Notes under the pieces: model-generated
What the model saw: only the letters and a program-made list of their open reading frames with translations
Told to the model about the DNA's origin: nothing
The model's database searches: none
Shown here: positions 1 to 9,600 of the stretch, piece after piece
Layout: the number at the start of each line of letters is the position of its first letter
Numbering within the stretch: position 1 is the first letter of the stretch
Made by a program: the position numbers and the translations under genes
Assembly: GCA_964017155.1 (NCBI GenBank)
Contig: OZ024860.1
Location: forward strand, 53,981,293-54,045,292
DNA from: Oasisia sp. SBJ-2009
Lineage: Eukaryota > Annelida > Polychaeta > Sabellida > Siboglinidae
Length of the DNA stretch: 64,000 nt
Direction: 5' to 3'

Positions 1-2297
1 CTACGACTCTCTCGACGAAACCAACTGACCGTGCGCGTCGTCTTGCCAACTTTTGGAAACAAATCGAGGAAAACGACAAAGTCCGATCCGTCTACGGGGG
101 ATCAGTTGGGGAAGTCTGTTTACATTCTTTTCAACAGAATTCCGTGCCGACCGCTGGGTAAACGGCGGGAGTAATAATGAACCACTAACTAGATGAGGTG
201 ACGAGGCATTTGGCGACCTTAACAGGGTGATAGTTGCACAAATCGAGGAAAACGACAAAGTCCGATCCGCTTACGGGGGATCAGTTTTGAGAATCGAGAG
301 AAACGGCCAAGTTCGACGCGCCGGTCGGTCTTCTCTGGCGTATTCCACGCACGGAGTGTAACTACGACTCTCTCGACGAAACCAACTGACCGTGCGCGTC
401 GTCTTGCCAACTTTTGGAAACAAATCGAGCAAAACGACAAAGTCCGATCCGTCAACGGGGGATCAGTTGGGGAAGCGTAAATGTCTGTTTACATTCTTTT
501 CAACATAATTCCGTGGCGACCGCTGGGTAAACGGCGGGAGTAATAATGAACCACTAACTAGATGAGGTGTCAAGACATTTGGCGACCTTAACAGGGTGAT
601 AGTTGCACAAATCGAGGAAAACGACAAAGTCCGATCCGTCTACGGGGGATCAGTTGGGGAAGTCTGTTTACATTCTTTTCAACAGAATTCCGTGCCGACC
701 GCTGGGTAAACGGCGGGAGTAATAATGAACCACTAACTAGATGAGGTGACGAGGCATTTGGCGACCTTAACAGGGTGATAGTTGCACAAATCGAGGAAAA
801 CCACAAAGTCCGATCCGTCTACGGGGGATCAGTTTTGATAATCGAGAGAAACGGCCAAGTTCGACGCGCCGGTCGGTCTTCTCGGGCGTATTCCACGCAC
901 GGAGTGTAACTACGACTCTCTCGACGAAACCAACTGACCGTGCGCGTCGTCTTGCCAACTTTTGGAAACAAATCGAGGAAAACGACAAAGTCCGATCCGT
1001 CTACGGGGGATCAGTTGGGGAAGTCTGTTTACATTCTTTTCAACAGAATTCCGTGCCGACCGCTGGGTAAACGGCGGGAGTAATAATGAACCACTAACTA
1101 GATGAGGTGACGAGGCATTTGGCGACCTTAACAGGGTGATAGTTGCACAAATCGAGGAAAACGACAAAGTCCGATCCGTCTACGGGGGATCAGTTTTGAG
1201 AATCGAGAGAAACGGCCAAGTTCGACGCGCCGGTCGGTCTTCTCGGGCGTATTCCACGCACGGAGTGTAACTACGACTCTCTCGACGAAACCAACTGACC
1301 GTGCGCGTCGTCTTGCCAACTTTTGGAAACAAATCGAGGAAAACGACAAAGTCCGATCCGTCTACGGGGGATCAGTTGGGGAAGCCTGTTTACATTCTTT
1401 TCAACAGCATTCCGTGCCGACCGCTGGGTAAACGGCGGGAGTAATAATGAACCACTAACTAGATGAGGTGACGAGGCATTTGGCGACCTTAACAGGGTGA
1501 TAGTTGCACAAATCGAGGAAAACGACAAAGTCCGATCCGTCTACGGGGGATCAGTTTTGAGAATCGAGAGAAACGGCCAAGTTCGACGCGCCGGTCGGTC
1601 TTCTCGGGCGTATTCCACGCACGGAGTGTAACTACGACTCTCTCGACGAAACCAACTGACCGTGCGCGTCGTCTTGCCAACTTTTGGAAACAAATCGAGG
1701 AAAACGACAAAGTCCGATCCGTCTACGGGGGATCAGTTGGGGAAGTCTGTTTACATTCTTTTCAACAGAATTCCGTGCCGACCGCTGGGTAAACGGCGGG
1801 AGTAATAATGAACCACTAACTAGATGAGGTGACGAGGCATTTGGCGACCTTAACAGGGTGATAGTTGCACAAATCGAGGAAAACGACAAAGTCCGATCCG
1901 CTTACGGGGGATCAGTTTTGAGAATCGAGAGAAACGGCCAAGTTCGACGCGCCGGTCGGTCTTCTCTGGCGTATTCCACGCACGGAGTGTAACTACGACT
2001 CTCTCGACGAAACCAACTGACCGTGCGCGTCGTCTTGCCAACTTTTGGAAACAAATCGAGCAAAACGACAAAGTCCGATCCGTCAACGGGGGATCAGTTG
2101 GGGAAGCGTAAATGTCTGTTTACATTCTTTTCAACAGAATTCCGTGCCGACCGCTGGGTAAACGGCGGGAGTAATAATGAACCACTAACTAGATGAGGTG
2201 ACGAGGCATTTGGCGACCTTAACAGGGTGATAGTTGCACAAATCGAGGAAAACCACAAAGTCCGATCCGTCTACGGGGGATCAGTTTTGAGAATCGA
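1..2297 (-). repeat. Subtelomeric P/Q satellite array, inverted arm
   Basis: This is the same satellite as the rest of the window, in the opposite orientation: the core reads on the minus strand. Reading leftward from the junction, the cell order is Q/Qx hybrid, P, Q, P, Q, P, Q, P, Q, Qx, P, Q, P. It matches 8.2-10.35 kb base for base by a fixed relation (left position + right position = 10347) from position 1 to about 2110. Shared rare variants include CTCGATTATC (left ~840, right ~9505) and AGGCTTCCCC (left ~1384, right ~8961). Nearer the junction the relation becomes 10168, a 179-bp shift. The short open frames here are repeat by-products. The array continues past the left edge. Confidence 0.96.
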
Positions 2298-2299
2298 GA
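2298..2299. other. Satellite inversion junction
   Basis: The left side reads as minus-strand P spacer up to GAATCGAGA (2291-2299). The right side reads as plus-strand P spacer from GACGCGCACGG (2298 on). The two share only GA, so this is a 2-bp microhomology junction joining two P spacers tail to tail at different points. The left partner corresponds to 7869-7877 on the right arm. This is a single site and every cell to the right has one orientation. It could be a real rearrangement or an assembly join. Reads spanning it would decide. Confidence 0.9.
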
Positions 2300-2439
2300 C
2301 GCGCACGGTCAGTTGGTTTCGTCGAGAGAGTCGTAGTTACACCCCTTGCGTGGCACACGCCCGAGAAGACCGACCGGCGCGTCGAACTTGGCCGTTTCTC
2401 TCGATTCTCAAAACTGATCCCCCGTAGACGGATCGGACT
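2298..2439 (+). repeat. Truncated P cell at the inversion junction
   Basis: A P spacer that has lost its 49-bp core and about the first 20 bases. It starts at GACGCGCACGG and runs into the next core. It carries the ACCCCTTGCGTGGCACACGCC version of the P spacer rather than ACTCCGTGCGTGGAATACGCC. It is followed by a normal Qx cell at 2440-2626. Confidence 0.9.
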
Positions 2440-4237
2440 TTGTCGTTTTCCTCGATTTGTGCAACTATCACCCTGTTAAGGTCGCCAAATGTCTTGACAC
2501 CTCATCTAGTTAGTGGTTCATTATTACTCCCGCCGTTTACCCAGCGGTCGCCACGGAATTATGTTGAAAAGAATGTAAACAGACATTTACGCTTCCCCAA
2601 CTGATCCCCCGTAGACTGATCGGACTTTGTCGTTTTCCTCGATTTGTTTCCAAAAGTTGGCAAGACGACGCGCACGGTCAGTTGGTTTCGTCGAGAGAGT
2701 CGTAGTTACACTCCGTGCGTGGAATACGCCCGAGAAGACCGACCGGCGCGTCGAACTTGGCCGTTTCTCTCGATTCTCAAAACTGATCCCCCGTAGACGG
2801 ATCGGACTTTGTGGTTTTCCTCGATTTGTGCAACTATCACCCTGTTAAGGTCGCCAAATGCCTCGTCACCTCATCTAGTTAGTGGTTCATTATTACTCCC
2901 GCCGTTTACCCAGCGGTCGGCACGGAATTCTGTTGAAAAGAATGTAAACAGACTTCCCCAACTGATCCCCCGTAGACGGATCGGACTTTGTCGTTTTCCT
3001 CGATTTGTGCAACTATCACCCTGTTAAGGTCGCCAACTGTCTTGACACCTCATCTAGTTAGTGGTTCATTATTACTCCCGCCGTTTACCCAGCGGTCGCC
3101 ACGGAATTCTGTTGAAAAGAATGTAAACAGACATTTACGCTTCCCCAACTGATCCCCCCTTGACGGATCGGACTTTGTCGTTTTCCTCGATATGTTTCCA
3201 AAAGTTGGCAAGACGACGGGCACGGTCAGTTGGTTTCGTCGAGAGAGTCGTAGTTACACCCCTTGCGTGGCACACGCCCGAGAAGACCGACCGGCGCGTC
3301 GAACTTGGCCGTTTCTCTCGATTCTCAAAACTGATCCCCCGTAGACGGATCGGACTTTGTCGTTTTCCTCGATTTGTGCAACTATCACCCTGTTAAGGTC
3401 GCCAAATGTCTTGACACATCATCTAGTTAGTGGTTCATTATTACTCCCGCCGTTTACCCAGCGGTCGCCACGGAATTATGTTGAAAAGAATGTAAACATA
3501 CATTTACGCTTCCCCAACTGATCCCCCGTTGACGGATCGGACTTTGTCGTTTTGCTCGATTTGTTTCCAAAAGTTGGCAAGACGACGCGCACGGTCAGTT
3601 GGTTTCGTCGAGAGAGTCGTAGTTACACTCCGTGCGTGGAATACGCCAGAGAAGACCGACCGGCGCGTCGAACTTGGCCGTTTCTCTCGATTCTCAAAAC
3701 TGATCCCCCGTAAGCGGATCGGACTTTGTCGTTTTCCTCGATTTGTGCAACTATCACCCTGTTAAGGTCGCCAAATGCCTCGTCACCTCATCTAGTTAGT
3801 GGTTCATTATTACTCCCGCCGTTTACCCAGCGGTCGGCACGGAATTCTGTTGAAAAGAATGTAAACAGACTTCCCCAACTGATCCCCCGTAGACGGATCG
3901 GACTTTGTCGTTTTGCTCGATTTGTTTCCAAAAGTTGGCAAGACGACGCGCACGGTCAGTTGGTTTCGTCGAGAGAGTCGTAGTTACACTCCGTGCGTGG
4001 AATACGCCCGAGAAGACCGACCGGCGCGTCGAACTTGGCCGTTTCTCTCGATTCTCAAAACTGATCCCCCGTAGACGGATCGGACTTTGTCGTTTTCCTC
4101 GATTTGTGCAACTATCACCCTTTTAAGGTCGCCAAATGCCTCGTCACCTCATCTAGTTAGTGGTTCATTATTACTCCCGCCGTTTACCCAGCGGTCGGCA
4201 CGGAATGCTGTTGAAAAGAATGTAAACAGACTTCCCC

Positions 4238-4286
4238 AACTGATCCCCCGTAGACGGATCGGACTTTGTCGTTTTCCTCGATTTGT
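4238..4286 (+). repeat. 49-bp conserved core shared by P and Q cells
   Basis: The core starts AACTGATCCCCC and ends CCTCGATTTGT. It precedes both spacer types throughout the window, so it recurs every 179-187 bp. Inside it is the short dyad CCGT-NN-ACGG between two GATC tetramers. The central NN is AG in most copies, TG or AC in others, and CG once. Two common variants break the right arm (GTAAGCGG and GTAGACTG). It is the natural site for unequal exchange between P and Q cells. A protein-binding role is possible but not shown. Confidence 0.9.
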
Positions 4287-4598
4287 TTCCAAAAGTTGGC
4301 AAGACGACGCGCACGGTCAGTTGGTTTCGTCGAGAGAGTCGTAGTTACACTCCGTGCGTGGAATACGCCCGAGAAGACCGACCGGCGCGTCGAACTTGGC
4401 CGTTTCTCTCGATTCTCAAAACTGATCCCCCGTAGACGGATCGGACTTTGTGGTTTTCCTCGATTTGTGCAACTATCACCCTGTTAAGGTCGCCAAATGC
4501 CTCGTCACCTCATCTAGTTAGTGGTTCATTATTACTCCCGCCGTTTACCCAGCGGTCGGCACGGAATTCTGTTGAAAAGAATGTAAACAGACTTCCCC
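4238..4598 (+). repeat. Exemplar 361-bp P-Q unit
   Basis: A typical full unit. It consists of core 1 (4238-4286), P spacer (4287-4419), core 2 (4420-4468) and Q spacer (4469-4598). The two cores are identical except for one base (GTCG versus GTGG). The spacers show no obvious similarity to each other. The unit is CpG-rich: I count about 35 CG dinucleotides, against about 23 expected for a 361-bp sequence of roughly 50% GC. 361 is not a multiple of three, so no reading frame can continue through the array. Confidence 0.95.
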
Positions 4599-4949
4599 AA
4601 CTGATCCCCCGTAGACGGATCGGACTTTGTCGTTTTCCTCGATTTGTGCAACTATCACCCTGTTAAGGTCGCCAAATGTCTTGACACCTCATCTAGTTAG
4701 TGGTTCATTATTACTCCCGCCGTTTACCCAGCGGTCGGCACGGAATTCTGTTGAAAAGAATGTAAACAGACTTCCCCAACTGATCCCCCGTAGACGGATC
4801 GGACTTTGTCGTTTTGCTCGATTTGTGCAACTATCACCCTGTTAAGGTCGCCAAATGTCTTGACACCTCATCTAGTTAGTGGTTCATTATTACTCCCGCC
4901 GTTTACCCAGCGGTCGCCACGGAATTCTGTTGAAAAGAATGTAAACAGA

Positions 4950-4957
4950 CATTTACG
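4950..4957 (+). repeat. CATTTACG octamer that defines Qx cells (exemplar)
   Basis: Qx cells read AAACAGA-CATTTACG-CTTCCCC where Q cells read AAACAGA-CTTCCCC or AAACATA-CTTCCCC. This single 8-bp difference separates 187-bp from 179-bp cells, and so 369-bp from 361-bp units. Qx cells usually also carry GCGGTCGCCACGG where Q cells carry GCGGTCGGCACGG. I cannot tell which form is ancestral. Confidence 0.9.
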
Positions 4958-4974
4958 CTTCCCCAACTGATCCC

Positions 4975-4984
4975 CCGTCGACGG
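4975..4984 (+). repeat. Core variant with a perfect 10-bp palindrome
   Basis: This core reads CCGTCGACGG, which is perfectly self-complementary. It is the only copy I noticed with CG at the centre of the CCGT-NN-ACGG dyad. Confidence 0.7.
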
Positions 4985-6457
4985 ATCGGACTTTGTCGTT
5001 TTCCTCGATTTGTTTCCAAAAGTTGGCAAGACGACGCGCACGGTCAGTTGGTTTCGTCGAGAGAGTCGTAGTTACACTCCGTGCGTGGAATACGCCCGAG
5101 AAGACCGACCGGCGCGTCGAACTTGGCCGTTTCTCTCGATTCTCAAAACTGATCCCCCGTAGACGGATCGGACTTTGTGGTTTTCCTCGATTTGTGCAAC
5201 TATCACCCTGTTAAGGTCGCCAAGTGCCTCGTCACCTCATCTAGTTAGTGGTTCATTATTACTCCCGCCGTTTACCCAGCGGTCGGCACGGAATTCTGTT
5301 GAAAAGAATGTAAACATACTTCCCCAACTGATCCCCCGTAGACGGATCGGACTTTGTCGTTTTCCTCGATTTGTGCAACTATCACCCTGTTAAGGTCGCC
5401 AAATGTCTTGACACCTCATCTAGTTAGTGGTTCATTATTACTCCCGCCGTTTACCCAGCGGTCGCCACGGAATTATGTTGAAAAGAATGTAAACAGACAT
5501 TTACGCTTCCCCAACTGATCCCCCGTTGACGGATCGGACTTTGTCGTTTTACTCGATTTGTTTCCAAAAGTTGGCAAGACGACGCGCACGGTCAGTTGGT
5601 TTCGTCGAGAGAGTCGTAGTTACACTCCGTGCGTGGAATACGCCAGAGAAGACCGACCGGCGCGTCGAACTTGTCCGTTTCTCTCGATTCTCAAAACTGA
5701 TCCCCCGTAAGCGGATCGGACTTTGTCGTTTTCCTCGATTTGTGCAACTATCACCCTGTTAAGGTCGCCAAATGCCTCGTCACCTCATCTAGTTAGTGGT
5801 TCATTATTACTCCCGCCGTTTACCCAGCGGTCGGCACGGAATTCTGTTGAAAAGAATGTAAACAGACTTCCCCAACTGATCCCCCGTAGACGGATCGGAC
5901 TTTGTCGTTTTCCTCGATTTGTGCAACTATCACCCTGTTAAGGTCGCCAAATGTCTTGACACCTCATCTAGTTAGTGGTTCATTATTACTCCCGCCGTTT
6001 ACCCAGCGGTCGCCACGGAATTCTGTTGAAAAGAATGTAAACAGACATTTACGCTTCCCCAACTGATCCCCCCTTGACGGATCGGACTTTGTCGTTTTCC
6101 TCGATATGTTTCCAAAAGTTGGCAAGACGACGGGCACGGTCAGTTGGTTTCGTCGAGAGAGTCGTAGTTACACCCCTTGCGTGGCACACGCCCGAGAAGA
6201 CCGACCGGCGCGTCGAACTTGGCCGTTTCTCTCGATTCTCAAAACTGATCCCCCGTAGACGGATCGGACTTTGTCGTTTTCCTCGATTTGTGCAACTATC
6301 ACCCTGTTAAGGTCGCCAAATGTCTTGACACCTCATCTAGTTAGTGGTTCATTATTACTCCCGCCGTTTACCCAGCGGTCGCCACGGAATTATGTTGAAA
6401 AGAATGTAAACAGACATTTACGCTTCCCCAACTGATCCCCCGTTGACGGATCGGACT

Positions 6458-6639
6458 TTGTCGTTTTCCTCGATTTGTTTCCAAAACTTGGCAAGAGGAC
6501 GCGCACGGTCAGTTAGTTTCGTCGAGAGAGTCATAGTTACACTCCGTGCGTGGAATACGCCAGAGAAGACCGACCGGCGCGTCGAACTTGGCCGTTTCTC
6601 TCGATTCTCAAAACTGATCCCCCGTAAGCGGATCGGACT
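6458..6639 (+). repeat. Divergent P cell
   Basis: This P cell has a cluster of private changes: AAAACTTGGC for AAAAGTTGGC, AAGAGGACG for AAGACGACG, CAGTTAGTTTC for CAGTTGGTTTC and GTCATAGTT for GTCGTAGTT. Most P cells differ from the common forms at zero to two sites, so this one has probably escaped recent homogenisation. Confidence 0.8.
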
Positions 6640-9600
6640 TTGTCGTTTTCCTCGATTTGTGCAACTATCACCCTGTTAAGGTCGCCAAATGCCTCGTCAC
6701 CTCATCTAGTTAGTGGTTCATTATTACTCCCGCCGTTTACCCAGCGGTCGGCACGGAATGCTGTTGAAAAGAATGTAAACAGACTTCCCCAACTGATCCC
6801 CCGTAGACGGATCGGACTTTGTCGTTTTCCTCGATTTGTTTCCAAAAGTTGGCAAGACGACGCGCACGGTCAGTTGGTTTCGTCGAGAGAGTCGTAGTTA
6901 CACTCCGTGCGTGGAATACGCCCGAGAAGACCGACCGGCGCGTCGAACTTGGCCGTTTCTCTCGATTCTCAAAACTGATCCCCCGTAGACGGATCGGACT
7001 TTGTGGTTTTCCTCGATTTGTGCAACTATCACCCTGTTAAGGTCGCCAAATGCCTCGTCACCTCATCTAGTTAGTGGTTCATTATTACTCCCGCCGTTTA
7101 CCCAGCGGTCGGCACGGAATTCTGTTGAAAAGAATGTAAACAGACTTCCCCAACTGATCCCCCGTAGACGGATCGGACTTTGTCGTTTTCCTCGATTTGT
7201 GCAACTATCACCCTGTTAAGGTCGCCAAATGTCTTGACACCTCATCTAGTTAGTGGTTCATTATTACTCCCGCCGTTTACCCAGCGGTCGCCACGGAATT
7301 ATGTTGAAAAGAATGTAAACAGACATTTACGCTTCCCCAACTGATCCCCCGTTGACGGATCGGACTTTGTCGTTTTGCTCGATTTGTTTCCAAAAGTTGG
7401 CAAGACGACGCGCACGGTCAGTTGGTTTCGTCGAGAGAGTCGTAGTTACACTCCGTGCGTGGAATACGCCAGAGAAGACCGACCGGCGCGTCGAACTTGG
7501 CCGTTTCTCTCGATTCTCAAAACTGATCCCCCGTAAGCGGATCGGACTTTGTCGTTTTCCTCGATTTGTGCAACTATCACCCTGTTAAGGTCGCCAAATG
7601 CCTCGTCACCTCATCTAGTTAGTGGTTCATTATTACTCCCGCCGTTTACCCAGCGGTCGGCACGGAATTCTGTTGAAAAGAATGTAAACAGACTTCCCCA
7701 ACTGATCCCCCGTAGACGGATCGGACTTTGTCGTTTTCCTCGATTTGTTTCCAAAAGTTGGCAAGACGACGCGCACGGTCAGTTGGTTTCGTCGAGAGAG
7801 TCGTAGTTACACTCCGTGCGTGGAATACGCCCGAGAAGACCGACCGGCGCGTCGAACTTGGCCGTTTCTCTCGATTCTCAAAACTGATCCCCCGTAGACG
7901 GATCGGACTTTGTGGTTTTCCTCGATTTGTGCAACTATCACCCTGTTAAGGTCGCCAAATGCCTCGTCACCTCATCTAGTTAGTGGTTCATTATTACTCC
8001 CGCCGTTTACCCAGCGGTCGGCACGGAATTCTGTTGAAAAGAATGTAAACAGACTTCCCCAACTGATCCCCCGTAGACGGATCGGACTTTGTCGTTTTCC
8101 TCGATTTGTGCAACTATCACCCTGTTAAGGTCGCCAAATGTCTTGACACCTCATCTAGTTAGTGGTTCATTATTACTCCCGCCGTTTACCCAGCGGTCGC
8201 CACGGAATTATGTTGAAAAGAATGTAAACAGACATTTACGCTTCCCCAACTGATCCCCCGTTGACGGATCGGACTTTGTCGTTTTGCTCGATTTGTTTCC
8301 AAAAGTTGGCAAGACGACGCGCACGGTCAGTTGGTTTCGTCGAGAGAGTCGTAGTTACACTCCGTGCGTGGAATACGCCAGAGAAGACCGACCGGCGCGT
8401 CGAACTTGGCCGTTTCTCTCGATTCTCAAAACTGATCCCCCGTAAGCGGATCGGACTTTGTCGTTTTCCTCGATTTGTGCAACTATCACCCTGTTAAGGT
8501 CGCCAAATGCCTCGTCACCTCATCTAGTTAGTGGTTCATTATTACTCCCGCCGTTTACCCAGCGGTCGGCACGGAATTCTGTTGAAAATAATGTAAACAG
8601 ACTTCCCCAACTGATCCCCCGTAGACGGATCGGACTTTGTCGTTTTCCTCGATTTGTTTCCAAAAGTTGGCAAGACGACGCGCACGGTCAGTTGGTTTCG
8701 TCGAGAGAGTCGTAGTTACACTCCGTGCGTGGAATACGCCCGAGAAGACCGACCGGCGCGTCGAACTTGGCCGTTTCTCTCGATTCTCAAAACTGATCCC
8801 CCGTAGACGGATCGGACTTTGTCGTTTTCCTCGATTTGTGCAACTATCACCCTGTTAAGGTCGCCAAATGCCTCGTCACCTCATCTAGTTAGTGGTTCAT
8901 TATTACTCCCGCCGTTTACCCAGCGGTCGGCACGGAATGCTGTTGAAAAGAATGTAAACAGGCTTCCCCAACTGATCCCCCGTAGACGGATCGGACTTTG
9001 TCGTTTTCCTCGATTTGTTTCCAAAAGTTGGCAAGACGACGCGCACGGTCAGTTGGTTTCGTCGAGAGAGTCGTAGTTACACTCCGTGCGTGGAATACGC
9101 CCGAGAAGACCGACCGGCGCGTCGAACTTGGCCGTTTCTCTCGATTCTCAAAACTGATCCCCCGTAGACGGATCGGACTTTGTCGTTTTCCTCGATTTGT
9201 GCAACTATCACCCTGTTAAGGTCGCCAAATGCCTCGTCACCTCATCTAGTTAGTGGTTCATTATTACTCCCGCCGTTTACCCAGCGGTCGGCACGGAATT
9301 CTGTTGAAAAGAATGTAAACAGACTTCCCCAACTGATCCCCCGTAGACGGATCGGACTTTGTCGTTTTCCTCGATTTGTTTCCAAAAGTTGGCAAGACGA
9401 CGCGCACGGTCAGTTGGTTTCGTCGAGAGAGTCGTAGTTACACTCCGTGCGTGGAATACGCCCGAGAAGACCGACCGGCGCGTCGAACTTGGCCGTTTCT
9501 CTCGATTATCAAAACTGATCCCCCGTAGACGGATCGGACTTTGTGGTTTTCCTCGATTTGTGCAACTATCACCCTGTTAAGGTCGCCAAATGCCTCGTCA

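Larger units (their letters stand above)
4448..4992 (+). repeat. Q-Q-Qx triplet
   Basis: Three consecutive Q-type cells (4448, 4627, 4806) with no P cell between them, 545 bp in all. It is the only triplet I found; other P-less runs are doublets. The middle cell combines the GTCTTGACACC variant, otherwise typical of Qx, with a Q-type end lacking the octamer, so it looks recombinant. Confidence 0.88.

Noticed and set aside
2298..2299. Centre of a perfect hairpin or palindrome
   Set aside because: The arms adjoining the junction are not mirror images: the left arm matches 7.87-10.35 kb, not the sequence next to the junction, and cell types differ on the two sides.
4511..4545. tRNA-derived (SINE-like) origin of the Q spacer, from CTAGTTAGTGGTTCA resembling an A box
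   Set aside because: No B box (GGTTCGANNCC type) follows at a suitable distance, and the sequence cannot be folded into a tRNA cloverleaf by eye. The likeness is too short.
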